A stretch of DNA of 59,413 nucleotides from Anaerolineae bacterium (GCA_016926875.1 JAFGNU010000006.1:1-59413), one strand, 5' to 3'; counted from the stretch's first letter, positions 16,398-26,173 are shown. A program made the numbers and translations. The notes: generated by a model from the letters alone, not told the origin.

Positions 16398-18155
16398 GTG
16401 CCCCCTTCTTCAAGCGACGAAGTAGCCAGACGCTGGCGGATGATGCCGCCTATTCCACCGGACGTGCTGTCGAGCCTGTCCGTCTACCATCCGGTGATGG
16501 CGCAGGTGTTATATAACCGGGGGCAGGACAGCCCGGAAAAAGTGCGCGTCTTTTTGCAGGGCGGGGATGGGGCGCTGCACAACCCGTTTCTGATGATGGG
16601 GATGAGCGACGCGGTATCGCGCATCCGGCGCGCGATCAAACACGGCGAGTTGATCGCAGTCTATGGCGATTTTGACGCCGACGGGGTGACCAGCACGGCG
16701 CTGCTGACACAGGCGCTGCGCGCGTTGGGGGCCAGGGTCAGGCCGTATATTCCCAGCCGGGTAGACGAGGGCTACGGCGTAAACGACGACGCGCTCGACG
16801 CGCTGGCGCGCGAAGGCGTCAAGCTGATGATCACGGTGGACTGCGGCATCCGCGCGGTGGATGAGATCGAATATGGGAAGTCGCTAGGGCTGGATATCAT
16901 TGTCACCGATCATCACTCGGTCGGTGAGCAGTTGCCCGGTGCGCTGGCGGTGTTGAATCCCAAGGTGGACGCCAAGCGCCGCCGCGACGAAGGCCGCACC
17001 GACGGCTACCCGGAGGATATGCTGGCCGGGGTGGGCGTGGCCTACAAGCTGGCCGATGCGCTGTTTCGCGCCGCCCGGCAGCAGACACGCCGGAACCAGG
17101 ATGGTCTGCGGCTGGAAGACCTGCTCGACCTGGTGGCGGTGGGCACGGTGGCCGATCTCGCGCCGATGGACCGGCTGGAAAACCGCGAGTTGGTCCGGCG
17201 CGGGCTGGAAGTGCTGAACCTGGCCAAGCGTCCGGGGATTTACGAGCTGCTGCAAGTGGCGGGCGTCGAACCGGGTAAGATCGACACGACCACCATCGGG
17301 TTTGTGTTGGGGCCGCGCATCAACGCGGCGGGACGCCTGGATAATGCGATGGTGGCCTACCAACTGCTGACCGAGGAGATCACGCGGGCGGGGGAACTGG
17401 CGCAGCAGTTGCAGGAACTGAACACGCAGCGCCAGGTGTTGACCATGGAAGCGGTCGAGATCGCGCGCGATATTGCGCTTAGCGAGGCCAGCGAAGACCT
17501 GCCGCTGCTGTTTGCATCGGATGCGCGCTTTGTGCCGGGCATCGTGGGGCTGGTGGCAGGGCGGCTGTGCGAAGAATTCTACCGCCCGGCGGTGGTCATC
17601 GAGCGGGGCGAGGACGAGTCGCGCGGATCATGCCGCAGCATCCCGGAGTTCGACATCACGCACGCGCTGGACCAGTGTGCGGACCTGCTGGTGCGGCATG
17701 GCGGACATGCCCAGGCGGCGGGCTTTACCATTTGTAACGAGAACCTGCCCGCGCTGCGCGAGCGGCTGACGGCCCTGGTCGCGGAAGGACTGGCTGACCA
17801 GGAGCTGCGCCCGGTGCTGGATATTGACGCCGAAGTGCCGTTTGATTACCTGACGATGGCCCTGGCCGAGACACTGCGCGAGCTGGAGCCAACCGGCGCA
17901 AACAACGACCCGCCGCTGCTGGCCACCCGGCGGCTGAACGTACTTGAATACAAGCGCGTGGGCAAGGACGGCAAGCATTTACGGCTGCGGCTTTCGGATG
18001 GTTTTGGGCAGATCGGGGGGATTGCGTTCCGGCAGGGCGATTGGACGGATCATATGCCGTCCTGCGTGGACGTGGTACACCACCTGGAAATCAATGAGTG
18101 GAACGGACAGGTCCGGTTGCAGCTCAATGTGCAAGACCTGCGCCCGGCAGAGTAG
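16398..18155 (+). CDS. recJ: Single-stranded-DNA-specific exonuclease RecJ
   Basis: This 585-aa protein is a 5'-3' single-strand DNA exonuclease acting in recombination and mismatch repair. DHH motifs: YGDFDADGVTST (motif I), MITVDCG (II), IIVTDHHSVGEQLP (III, the DHH itself) and VAVGTVADLAPM (IV). The DHHA1 domain has GSCRSIPEFDI and RHGGHAQAAGF. A C-terminal OB-fold-like region ends at LNVQDLRP. The start is GTG at 16398 behind CGAGG. At 150 bases after mutS it could share its transcript or use a weak local promoter. Confidence 0.95.
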   Translation: MPPSSSDEVARRWRMMPPIPPDVLSSLSVYHPVMAQVLYNRGQDSPEKVRVFLQGGDGALHNPFLMMGMSDAVSRIRRAIKHGELIAVYGDFDADGVTSTALLTQALRALGARVRPYIPSRVDEGYGVNDDALDALAREGVKLMITVDCGIRAVDEIEYGKSLGLDIIVTDHHSVGEQLPGALAVLNPKVDAKRRRDEGRTDGYPEDMLAGVGVAYKLADALFRAARQQTRRNQDGLRLEDLLDLVAVGTVADLAPMDRLENRELVRRGLEVLNLAKRPGIYELLQVAGVEPGKIDTTTIGFVLGPRINAAGRLDNAMVAYQLLTEEITRAGELAQQLQELNTQRQVLTMEAVEIARDIALSEASEDLPLLFASDARFVPGIVGLVAGRLCEEFYRPAVVIERGEDESRGSCRSIPEFDITHALDQCADLLVRHGGHAQAAGFTICNENLPALRERLTALVAEGLADQELRPVLDIDAEVPFDYLTMALAETLRELEPTGANNDPPLLATRRLNVLEYKRVGKDGKHLRLRLSDGFGQIGGIAFRQGDWTDHMPSCVDVVHHLEINEWNGQVRLQLNVQDLRPAE

Positions 18156-18224
18156 AGGCGGGTGCGCCGCTCCGTAATGTGTATATTGCTTATTCTCTTC
18201 AATAACCACTATCTCCGGCGGCTT

Positions 18225-19688
18225 ATGGCAACTCAACACACTATTTCACGGCGGTATGGGGTACTCTGCGCGCTGATCGTTATCCTGGCGGGGTCGCTGG
18301 CTCCAGGCTGGCTGGCGGTGGCGCAGGGACCGATTCACGACGTCGACGGACTTGACACGGCGCGGTTTGGCGTGGTCGAAGCGTACTACCGGCCCGACGA
18401 TGCGCGTGATCTGGGCGTGGGCTGGGATCGTATTATCTTTGAATGGGCGCAGTTCCAGCCGCACGGTTCCAACGAATTTGATACATCGGCGGTGGATGAG
18501 CAGTGGCTGGTCGACGCGCAGCACGCCGGGCGCGAGGTGGTCGGCCTGCTGAAGAACACGCCAATGTGGGCGTCTGACATCAAGATGTTGGGCGCGCCGC
18601 CCAACGGGCTGGACCTGCCGATTGACGATCCGGGCAATGTTTGGGCTGCGTTTGTGAAGCGGGCGGTCCGCTATTACAGCCAGAACTGGGACATCCACCA
18701 CTGGATCATCTACAACGAGCCGGATATCCGCCCCGGTGAGATGGGCTGGTACGAGTTCGACGGCGAAGTTGAAGATTACTTCAAGATGCTGCGCGTGGCC
18801 TATCTCGCCGCTAAATCGGTTGATCCGGACGCGGTGATCCACATCGCCGGGATGGCGTGGTGGGTGGATGTTGAGGCCGGGCGCGAACCGTATCTGTACC
18901 GCCTGCTGCGTACTGCGATGTCCGACCCGGATGTGCACCGCAACAATTTTTATTTCGACGTGGTGATGGTGCATACATACTTTGGCACGCAGAACACATG
19001 GGATGTGCTTTCGGCTGTCAAAGGCATCCTGGCGCAGTTTGGCTTGCACGAGAAGTTGATCTGGATCGATGAAACGAACGCCAGCCCTACGCTGGACCCG
19101 CAGACCCGGATGAACAACCCCCATTACGAGATCACGCTTGACCAGCAGTCGGCTTATATTGTGCAGGCGGCGGCACTGAGCCTTGCGGCAGGCGTGGAGC
19201 GCTTCGCCGTCTACCGGCTGTACGACGATCATTATGTGCCGGGCAGCGAAACGTGGGGCCTGGTGCGGGCGGACGGGTCGCGCCGTCCTGCGTTTGACGC
19301 GTATCGCACCGTGATCAACACGTTCTCCAGTACGGTGGACGCGCGCCGCTACTACAGCACCCGGTCCGCGCTGGTGACGCTTTCGCAGCCGGGCCGGACG
19401 GTGTACGTGATGTGGGCGCGGTGGACGGACCCGGTGCAGTTCCATGTATGGGCGCCGCGTCCCGACGAGATAGCGACAAAAGTGAGTCTGTCCGGTTCGG
19501 CCAGCGAGGCGGTGCCCGATGTGGTGCCGGGTGTGTCCGACTGGTGGTATGTGCTCCGGGCGCCCGGTGCGAAGCCGGACGGCGACGGCGCGGTGATGGT
19601 TGAAGGCACGCCGGTGATCCTGGTCGCCAGCGGGCCGCCGCGCCCGGTGTGGATCACGGTGGGAGGGGTGGATTGGCGTCTCCGTTGA
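18225..19688 (+). CDS. Secreted glycoside hydrolase-like protein (clan A TIM barrel), putatively active
   Basis: This 487-aa protein has a Sec signal peptide (hydrophobic core VLCALIVILAGSLAPGWLA, likely cleavage near AVAQG). It then has a TIM-barrel region of the clan A/GH39-like kind: the proposed acid/base in HHWIIYNEPDIRP (E165) and the proposed nucleophile in LIWIDETNASP (E283). The C-terminal part is beta-rich (VYVMWARWTDPVQFHVW). The substrate is unknown. The ATG at 18225 is chosen because longer readings put charged residues ahead of the signal peptide. The next gene overlaps it and encodes a close paralogue without the nucleophile. Confidence 0.78.
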   Translation: MATQHTISRRYGVLCALIVILAGSLAPGWLAVAQGPIHDVDGLDTARFGVVEAYYRPDDARDLGVGWDRIIFEWAQFQPHGSNEFDTSAVDEQWLVDAQHAGREVVGLLKNTPMWASDIKMLGAPPNGLDLPIDDPGNVWAAFVKRAVRYYSQNWDIHHWIIYNEPDIRPGEMGWYEFDGEVEDYFKMLRVAYLAAKSVDPDAVIHIAGMAWWVDVEAGREPYLYRLLRTAMSDPDVHRNNFYFDVVMVHTYFGTQNTWDVLSAVKGILAQFGLHEKLIWIDETNASPTLDPQTRMNNPHYEITLDQQSAYIVQAAALSLAAGVERFAVYRLYDDHYVPGSETWGLVRADGSRRPAFDAYRTVINTFSSTVDARRYYSTRSALVTLSQPGRTVYVMWARWTDPVQFHVWAPRPDEIATKVSLSGSASEAVPDVVPGVSDWWYVLRAPGAKPDGDGAVMVEGTPVILVASGPPRPVWITVGGVDWRLR

Positions 19689-21118
19689 ACGACAGTGTGG
19701 CTCGTTCAGGGGGGGCACGACTGGCGGCGGGTGGGCTGCTGCTGGCGCTGTGTATTGGAACGCCGGTGTCCGGCATCGGCGCCCAAAGCGATGGTCCGGC
19801 GCTGCGTTTTGGCGTGGTCGATGCGTGGGCCAGCCCGGATGATGCGCGCGACCTGGGCGTGAGTTGGGAGCGGATCACGTTTGACTGGGCGCTGTTTCAG
19901 CCAACCGGTCCGGACGAGTTCGAACTGGATGCCGTCGATCCCGATTGGCTGGAAGCCGCCGACACCGCCGACCGCGAGATCACCGGTTTGATCGTGCATA
20001 CGCCCGCCTGGGCATCCGGCAGCGGGCAGGCGAGCGCTGTACCGGACGGGCTGGACCTGCCGGTTGGCGATCCCGGCAATGTGTGGGCGGGATTTATCAC
20101 GCGGCTGGTCGAAACCTACGCGCCGCTGGGCGTGCATCACTGGATTATCTACGATGAGCCGGACATCCGCCCCGGCGAGGGAACGGTTCGTTTTGCGGGC
20201 GACGTGGACGATTACGCGCGGCTGCTGCGGACGGCGTACCTTGCGGCAGCAGCGGCGGATCGCCGGGCGCACATCCACGTGGCGGGCATGGATTGGTGGG
20301 GCGACGTGGCCGCCGGGCGCGAACCGTACCTGGCGCGCCTGGTGCGCGTGCTGCAAGCCGATCCCGGTGCCGCCGTACACGGGTATTACTTCGACGCGGT
20401 GACGCTGCATGTCTACACCGATACAGCCGCCATCTGGGATATGACGACGGCAGCGCGTGCGATCCTGGAAACGGCTGCCCTGGGCGATAAACCAATCTGG
20501 TTGATCACGAATGCCAGCCCTACGCTGGACCCGGCGGTAAACGCGGCGAATGCCTTGTTAGGCGTGACGCCGGATCAACAGGCGGATTTTGTGATGCAGG
20601 CAGCGGCGTACAGCCTGGCGGCAGGGATCGAGCGCATCACTATTGACCGGCTGGTAGACGCGCCGGGGGATGGTCCGGCCTGGGGCCTGGTCCGCGCGGA
20701 CGGGTCGCGCCGCCCGGCATTTGACGCCTACCGGACAGCTATCGAGCTGTTCGCGCTGCCGTCAGCCGTGACTCATTACCAGCACCCGGACGCCGAATTA
20801 ATTCGATTGGACCAGGGCGATCAGGTGGTGTACGTGATGTGGGCGCGCGGTACAACGCCGGTGCGCTTCCTGTTTTCATCCCCGCAGGACGGCGAGCGGG
20901 CCATGCTCTACGCCGCCGATGGACGCGCCTGGGTCGTGCGCTCGCGGATGCCGGATTTCCCCCCCAAGTTTTATATCGATCTGGATGCCGCCAAACCCGA
21001 CGCCAACGGTTTTTTGACGGTGGGCGGATCGCCGCGCGTGTTGGTGCTGGATCCGGCGGACGACTTTTTCCGCGTGATCTACGTCGTGGTGGACGGCATG
21101 TATACCCGGCTGCATTAG
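19673..21118 (+). CDS. Secreted glycoside hydrolase paralogue lacking the nucleophile
   Basis: This 481-aa paralogue is collinear with the preceding gene throughout: FGVVDAWASPDDARDLGVSW, HHWIIYDEPDIRP (acid/base E162 kept) and GLVRADGSRRPAFDAYRT. Where the upstream copy reads IWIDETNASP, this one reads IWLITNASP; one codon is missing and the Glu is gone. It should be inactive as a retaining glycosidase and might be a carbohydrate-binding or partner protein. The start is TTG at 19673, 6 bases after GGAGG, overlapping the upstream gene by 16 bases (coupled translation); a GTG at 19649 is the alternative. A signal peptide is present (GGLLLALCIGTPVSGIGA). Confidence 0.78.
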   Translation: MASPLNDSVARSGGARLAAGGLLLALCIGTPVSGIGAQSDGPALRFGVVDAWASPDDARDLGVSWERITFDWALFQPTGPDEFELDAVDPDWLEAADTADREITGLIVHTPAWASGSGQASAVPDGLDLPVGDPGNVWAGFITRLVETYAPLGVHHWIIYDEPDIRPGEGTVRFAGDVDDYARLLRTAYLAAAAADRRAHIHVAGMDWWGDVAAGREPYLARLVRVLQADPGAAVHGYYFDAVTLHVYTDTAAIWDMTTAARAILETAALGDKPIWLITNASPTLDPAVNAANALLGVTPDQQADFVMQAAAYSLAAGIERITIDRLVDAPGDGPAWGLVRADGSRRPAFDAYRTAIELFALPSAVTHYQHPDAELIRLDQGDQVVYVMWARGTTPVRFLFSSPQDGERAMLYAADGRAWVVRSRMPDFPPKFYIDLDAAKPDANGFLTVGGSPRVLVLDPADDFFRVIYVVVDGMYTRLH

Positions 21119-21140
21119 CATGTTGACAGACAAATCGCCT

Positions 21141-21199
21141 GGGTTTTGTAGGGGCAGAGCTTGCTCTGTCCTGGGCGACCCACCGGGTCGCCCCTACCA
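21141..21199. repeat. Interspersed double-hairpin repeat, copy 1
   Basis: A 59-base element has GTAGGGGC and GCCCCTAC at its ends. It contains two internal hairpins, one around GCAGAGC-TT-GCTCTG and one GGGCGACCC-ACC-GGGTCGCCC. A second copy at 31491-31548 differs only by a TCC/CC change. It resembles the small REP/MITE-like elements widespread in Chloroflexota and other environmental bacteria. Confidence 0.85.
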
Positions 21200-21243
21200 T
21201 AAATCGGCTGCTGTTGTCCGTTGGTCTGCATTAGGGCGTGCGC

Positions 21244-22620
21244 ATGGCTGACCGGTCGTTCGTGCGGGGCGTGTTTTTGCTGTTCGTGTGCCTGTATGCG
21301 CTGTCGTTGGGGCGCGGCTTTTACAGCAGCGACGGCGAGGTGATGTTCAAGACCACTGCCGCGCTGGTCGAACGGAGCACGCTGGCGCTGGACTTCGATC
21401 CGGGCCTGCCGCAGATCGTGGCGGGGCAGGGCGGGCGCTCTTTCAGCAAGTACGATCCGGGGCTGCCGCTGGTTGGCGTCCCGTTTTATGTTACAGGTGA
21501 CTGGATCGGGCGGGTGAACAACGCGCACCGCTACCGGCTGGCGGTCACGTGCTACCTGCTGGTGCCGGTCCTGGCGGCGGCGGGATCGCTGGCGGCGCTG
21601 GCGGCGCTGGCTCGGGCGCTGTTTGGAGTTCGGCGGGCGGCGGGCGTGGTCCTGGAGGCGGGACTGGCAACGCTGCTGTGGCCGTATGCGCGCGTGCTGT
21701 ATGCCGAGACGCTGCTGGCGTGTGCGCTGACCGGAGCGGTGGTGTTGATCATGCAGGGCTGGCCGCTGGCGGCAGGAGTGGTGTTCGGGATCGGTGTGCT
21801 GACGCGGGCGGCGCTGGCGATCTACGCGCTGCCGCTGGCGCTGCTGATCGCCTGGACGACGCCGGGACGTGATTGGCGGGCAGTGCTGCCCCGGCTGTTC
21901 TGGTTTGCAGTGGGGATGATGCCGTTTGGCGCGGCGCTGTTGGCCCACAATGTTTACCGCTTTGGCGACCCGCTGCAAACCGGCTATGCGGGTGAGGGGT
22001 TCACGACGCCCGTATGGGAAGGCGTGATCGGGCTGCTAGTCAGTCCCGGCAAGAGCGTTTTTCTATACGCGCCCCCGCTGGCGCTGAGCGCAGCGCTGTG
22101 GCCGCGTTTCCGGCGCGCATACCCGGCGCTGGGCGGTTTTCTGACGGCGGCGTGGGGGGTGGCGCTGGTGTTTTTGGGCGCGTGGTGGGCCTGGCATGGC
22201 GGCTGGTGCTGGGGACCGCGCCTGCTGGTCCCGCTGATCCCGCTGAGCTGTTTACCGCTGGGGGTGCTGCCGGATCGGTGTGCATGGCGGCGGGCGGCGG
22301 TTGGCGTGATCGCGTTGGGGATCGGCGTGCAGCTTTTGGGCGTGCTGACCGACGTGATCCCGCACTACGCCGACGTGGTAGGCGCGGGCACGTCCGGCTA
22401 TAAGCTGGTACACTACGCACCACGCCATACGCCGCTGGCCGGGGCGATCCGGCGCCTGCTGGATGGGCAGACCGAACCGCTGGCGCTGTTTCGCCTGGCG
22501 GATACCGGCCTGCCGCCGACGTGGGCGGTTGGCGTGCCGCTGCTGTTAGCGCTGGGGCTGGTGGTGGGCGCGTGGTGGGTGTGGTGCGCTACAACCCGCA
22601 GCGGTTCCGCTGCGTATTGA
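21244..22620 (+). CDS. Polytopic membrane protein, glycosyltransferase family 39/C-like
   Basis: This 458-aa protein has about ten to eleven hydrophobic segments. The first extracytoplasmic loop has SSDGEVMFKTTAALV and SFSKYDPGLPLVGVPFY, resembling the acidic and YPPGxP-like motifs of lipid-linked-sugar transferases (GT39/GT83 type). A family member would move a sugar from a polyprenyl carrier to a lipid or protein outside the membrane. No full signature is present, so the activity is tentative. ATG at 21244 is preferred to GTG at 21238. It follows the two secreted glycosidase-like genes but is separated from them by a repeat. Confidence 0.6.
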   Translation: MADRSFVRGVFLLFVCLYALSLGRGFYSSDGEVMFKTTAALVERSTLALDFDPGLPQIVAGQGGRSFSKYDPGLPLVGVPFYVTGDWIGRVNNAHRYRLAVTCYLLVPVLAAAGSLAALAALARALFGVRRAAGVVLEAGLATLLWPYARVLYAETLLACALTGAVVLIMQGWPLAAGVVFGIGVLTRAALAIYALPLALLIAWTTPGRDWRAVLPRLFWFAVGMMPFGAALLAHNVYRFGDPLQTGYAGEGFTTPVWEGVIGLLVSPGKSVFLYAPPLALSAALWPRFRRAYPALGGFLTAAWGVALVFLGAWWAWHGGWCWGPRLLVPLIPLSCLPLGVLPDRCAWRRAAVGVIALGIGVQLLGVLTDVIPHYADVVGAGTSGYKLVHYAPRHTPLAGAIRRLLDGQTEPLALFRLADTGLPPTWAVGVPLLLALGLVVGAWWVWCATTRSGSAAY

Positions 22621-22626
22621 TACAAT
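22618..22626 (+). promoter_or_regulatory. Extended -10 promoter for the GNAT gene
   Basis: TGATACAAT forms an extended -10, and its TGA is also the stop codon of the preceding gene. It lies about 32 bases ahead of the GNAT ATG. No matching -35 was seen. Confidence 0.45.
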
Positions 22627-22657
22627 AGAGACAAGATTGTTTTGAAAGGGGAAAACC

Positions 22658-23650
22658 ATGCCTGCTCGCCCGTTTAAACTGCCTGCTGACCTGTCTGTGA
22701 TGGCGGACTTGATCCCGCCGTGTTTTCAATACCCCGAAAACGAAGCCTGGAGCATTCAAGAAGACGAGGTTGAGAACTGGGTGGATACCATCAACGGTAT
22801 TCGCCGCATCTGGCCCCTGTTCCGCCTGATCCAACTGATCGTGCCGCCGATGCGCGATGCCATGCGCGGGTTCATCTGGGAGGAGGACGGAAAGGCGGTT
22901 GGCCTGTGTAATGTCATCCGCAAAGGATTCACCGATCAATGGCTGATCGGCAACGTGGCCGTGCTGCCGGACTACCGGCGGCGGGGGATCGCGCGCCAAC
23001 TGGTGCAAGCGTGCCTGGACTATGCGCGCGGTCGTGGGTCAGAGGTCATCGTGTTGGATGTGCTGGCGGGCAACGTGCCAGCCTACAGCCTGTATGAAAA
23101 GCTGGGCTTTGAGCACTATTCCGGCGAAACCCAACTGCTGTACGATTCACCTGACCTGCTGGACGAGGTCCCGCTGCCCGGCGGTTATACGCTGGAGCAG
23201 ACGTCGCTGTTTGCGTGGCGGCCCCGCTACGAACTGGCGCAGCGCATCACGCCTGACACCGTCAAGCGGTACGCCCCGGTCGAAGAGGGCACCTACCGCC
23301 AGCCCGCTATTTTCCGCCTGCTGTTCCCGGTTCTCATCCAGGCCATGGGATCGCGCCCGGCTGGTTTTCTGGTGCGCCGGGCCGGGGGTGGGCAGGTCGT
23401 GGCGTCTATCGGCTATAATGCGCGGTTGCGCGAGGGCGGGATCAACGACATCAGCGCCAACCTGGACCCGGCCCACGCTGACCTGGCGCCGTTCCTGGTC
23501 CGCTACCTGGTGCGCGCCGTGATGGCCGCCGCGCCGGGCCGCCGGATCGAGTTCTCGGTCAAACACTGGCAGGAACCACTGCTTCCGGCGGCGCTGGAGG
23601 CGGGCTTTGAGCAGCGATGCGAGATGCATTCCATGGGCCTCATCTTGTAA
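22658..23650 (+). CDS. GNAT family N-acetyltransferase
   Basis: This 330-aa protein has an N-terminal GNAT domain with the acetyl-CoA motif NVAVLPDYRRRGIARQLVQ (about residues 88-106) and the VLAGNVPAYSLYEKLGFEHY segment. The C-terminal 150 residues look like a second, degenerate GNAT-like half (GINDISANLDPAHADL, LPAALEAGFEQRCEMHSMGL). It would transfer an acetyl group to an amine of an unknown small molecule or protein. Start: ATG behind AAAGGGG. It stands just upstream of an MFS transporter gene. Confidence 0.82.
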   Translation: MPARPFKLPADLSVMADLIPPCFQYPENEAWSIQEDEVENWVDTINGIRRIWPLFRLIQLIVPPMRDAMRGFIWEEDGKAVGLCNVIRKGFTDQWLIGNVAVLPDYRRRGIARQLVQACLDYARGRGSEVIVLDVLAGNVPAYSLYEKLGFEHYSGETQLLYDSPDLLDEVPLPGGYTLEQTSLFAWRPRYELAQRITPDTVKRYAPVEEGTYRQPAIFRLLFPVLIQAMGSRPAGFLVRRAGGGQVVASIGYNARLREGGINDISANLDPAHADLAPFLVRYLVRAVMAAAPGRRIEFSVKHWQEPLLPAALEAGFEQRCEMHSMGLIL

Positions 23651-23783
23651 CCGGCCCAGCCGTTTAGCACGGGACTGCCAGCCAGGCTGCCGCTGTGCCA
23701 CAGGCGCGGGGCAGGTTGGTTTGTGGCGTGCGGGAGCGTACAAGGGTATGCTCTGGCACGTTTTTTGCGTGTAGAGGACTGGC

Positions 23784-24995
23784 ATGGGAATTTTGACGGT
23801 ACCGTTTGTACGTGATCGGTTTACGTGGCTGGCATACGGTTTGTTGGGCTATTTCGCCTACCTGGAGGCGGTACTGGGTCCGGTTCTGCCATTTTTGCGT
23901 GACGAGCTGGGCCTGAACTATACCGTTGGCGGGCTGCACTTCAGCGCGCTGGCGCTGGGAATGGTGATCAGCGGGCTGCTGGCCGAGCGGCTGGTTGAGC
24001 GGCGCGGACGGTATGGTATATTCTGGGCTGGCGGCGGCGGGATGGCCGTTGGGGCGCTGCTGGTAGCGGTTGGCCCGCACCCGGCGGTCACGATCTTTGG
24101 CGCGTTTATCATGGGGTTGTTGGGCACCCTGCTGCTGACCATCATCCAGTCTTCGCTGTCCGACCGGCACGGTGAGCAGCGAGCTATCGCCTTGACCGAA
24201 TCGAACATTATCGCCAGCGCAAGCGTGGCCCTGGCGCCGCTGTTTGTCGGCGGTTTTGAGCACCTGGGGATGAGCTGGCGCGGCGCGCTGTTGTGTGCGG
24301 CACTGGCCTGGGGGGCGATGTTTCTGGGCTGCCGGGATGAGCCGGTGCCCGCCGCCGCTGCCGACCCAACTGGCACCAGCGCGGGCGCATCAACGCGGGC
24401 GCTGCCGTCGATCTTTTGGGTATACTGGCTCACGCTGGTATTGGGCGTGTCGGTTGAATGGTCGGTAGTGTCGTGGGGCGCAAACTTCCTGGTCAGCGCT
24501 AACGATCTGGCAAACGCCGACGCATCAATCGTGATGACGCTGTTTTTTGTGGCGATGGTGATCGGGCGCGCAGCCGGCAGCCGGTCGTCGCGCCGGTTGA
24601 ACATTATCTGGCTGCTGTATGCGGCCCTGGGCATCGGGGGCGCCGGGTTTATGATCTTCTGGCTGGCGCCGGTGCCCGCGCTGAGCGTGATCGGGCTGTT
24701 TATTGCCGGGTTGGGGATTGCGAACTTCTTCCCGTTCCTGCTGTCGATTGCGGCGGGGATAGTCCCCGGACAATCCGATATGGCGAGCGCGCGGGTGGCA
24801 CTGGGGGCCGGGCTGGCGATCTTGCTGGCTCCGCTGGCGCTGGGTTCGTTTGCCGACCAGGCCGGGATTCAGGCTGCATTTGGTATCGTATTTGTTATAT
24901 TTATTATGGCGGTTGGTGCAGCCGTGTTTGCCAACCGGTTCGCTGCGCGTCAAAATAGCAGGCAGGCGTTTGCCCTGGCAGAAGGTGGCGAGTAA
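23784..24995 (+). CDS. MFS transporter
   Basis: This 403-aa protein has about twelve transmembrane segments. The usual loop between segments 2 and 3 reads GLLAERLVERRGRYG, a divergent form of the MFS GxxxDRxGRR signature. SDRHGEQRAIALTESNI and IGRAAGSRSSRRLN follow in later loops. It would move a small solute by proton or sodium coupling. The substrate is not predictable. Start: ATG behind AGAGGA. It is followed after 19 bases by a DUF1385 gene. Confidence 0.85.
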   Translation: MGILTVPFVRDRFTWLAYGLLGYFAYLEAVLGPVLPFLRDELGLNYTVGGLHFSALALGMVISGLLAERLVERRGRYGIFWAGGGGMAVGALLVAVGPHPAVTIFGAFIMGLLGTLLLTIIQSSLSDRHGEQRAIALTESNIIASASVALAPLFVGGFEHLGMSWRGALLCAALAWGAMFLGCRDEPVPAAAADPTGTSAGASTRALPSIFWVYWLTLVLGVSVEWSVVSWGANFLVSANDLANADASIVMTLFFVAMVIGRAAGSRSSRRLNIIWLLYAALGIGGAGFMIFWLAPVPALSVIGLFIAGLGIANFFPFLLSIAAGIVPGQSDMASARVALGAGLAILLAPLALGSFADQAGIQAAFGIVFVIFIMAVGAAVFANRFAARQNSRQAFALAEGGE

Positions 24996-25014
24996 TACAC
25001 GTGGAGATTGGAAC

Positions 25015-26091
25015 ATGTTGAATCAGGGATTAAACAGGCGAATGGCACGCAGGCTAAAGCGGCTGCGGATCGCGTTCGAAGTGGGTACGTATGCGCTGCT
25101 GAACGCGGCGGATGGGGCGCTGGACGCGGAAGAAGCCGCGTCACAGGCAGAAGACGACAAACCGCTGCAATTTTTCTACGGCGGGCAGGCGGTGATCGAA
25201 GGCGTGTTGATGCGCGGGCAGTACGTGGCCGCGATTGCCGTGCGCAATCCGCAGGGCGAGCTGGTCATGCACGAGGAACCGCTTAACGCGGCGCTGTACC
25301 GGGGCCGGATCGCCAGGCTGCCGTTTGTGCGCGGGCTGGTGATGCTGTGGGATGCGCTGGTGCTGGGCACACGCGCCCTGCTGTATTCGTCTGATGTGGC
25401 GCTCGAAGACGAAGAGATCGACTTTTCGTTCGAAAGCATAGCGGGCGTGGGGCTGGTGATCATATCATTGGCGATGGGCATCGGGCTGTTTTTTGTGCTC
25501 CCGGCGGCGGTATCGGCTTTTATCAAAGAGATCACCGGGCTGGACAGCAAACTGGCGGCGAATATTATCGAAGGCGTGATCAAGCTGGCGATGCTGGTCG
25601 GGTATATCTGGGTCATCGGGTTTATGGAAGATGTCAAGCGGTTGTTTGGCTATCACGGCGCCGAGCACAAGACGATCAACGCCTATGAGGCGGGCGCAGA
25701 CCTGGTCCCGGAAACGGTAACCCGCTACTCGATCCAGCACCCGCGCTGCGGCACGGCTTTTTTGCTGACGCTGGTGGTGCTGTCGGTGCTGATCCACATC
25801 CTGACCGGGCGCCCGGACGAGTTGATCCTGCTGCTGCTGTCGCGCATAGGGCTGATCTTCCCGATAGCGGGCATCGCCTATGAGATCATCCGTTTTTCGG
25901 GCAAGCACCAGGATAACCCGGTCATCCGCGCGATCATCAAGCCGAATCTGGCGTTGCAGCGCCTGACCACGCGCCAGCCGGATCATAGTATGCTGGAAGC
26001 CGGGATCGCGGCGCTGGAGCGGGTGCTGGTATCCGAACGGGCGGGGCGAGTGGTATTGCAACCCGACGCGGTTTTGCAGGCGGGGGATTGA
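25015..26091 (+). CDS. DUF1385 family membrane protein
   Basis: This 358-aa protein has the DUF1385 core: FYGGQAVIEGVLMRG near residue 58, LPFVRGLVMLWDALVLGTRAL, and KRLFGYHGAEHKTINAYEAG followed by QHPRCGTAFLL. It has about four membrane segments. The family (for example YqhQ of Bacillus) is widely conserved; its role is not established, though the invariant His/Glu/Cys residues suggest metal binding. Start: ATG at 25015 behind GGAGA, 19 bases after the MFS gene, so an operon is likely. A longer in-frame reading back into the MFS gene is an artefact. Confidence 0.85.
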   Translation: MLNQGLNRRMARRLKRLRIAFEVGTYALLNAADGALDAEEAASQAEDDKPLQFFYGGQAVIEGVLMRGQYVAAIAVRNPQGELVMHEEPLNAALYRGRIARLPFVRGLVMLWDALVLGTRALLYSSDVALEDEEIDFSFESIAGVGLVIISLAMGIGLFFVLPAAVSAFIKEITGLDSKLAANIIEGVIKLAMLVGYIWVIGFMEDVKRLFGYHGAEHKTINAYEAGADLVPETVTRYSIQHPRCGTAFLLTLVVLSVLIHILTGRPDELILLLLSRIGLIFPIAGIAYEIIRFSGKHQDNPVIRAIIKPNLALQRLTTRQPDHSMLEAGIAALERVLVSERAGRVVLQPDAVLQAGD

Positions 26092-26173
26092 CGAAGCACC
26101 GGATTTTTGGCGCGTCCGCACCAATGTTCATCTGCACTCCTCGCCTTTATTTCGAGTCCCGGCAAACACCGAT

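Noticed and set aside
18246..19718. 490-codon minus-strand ORF
   Set aside because: Shadow of the first glycosidase gene; Arg/His/Pro-rich with no family features.
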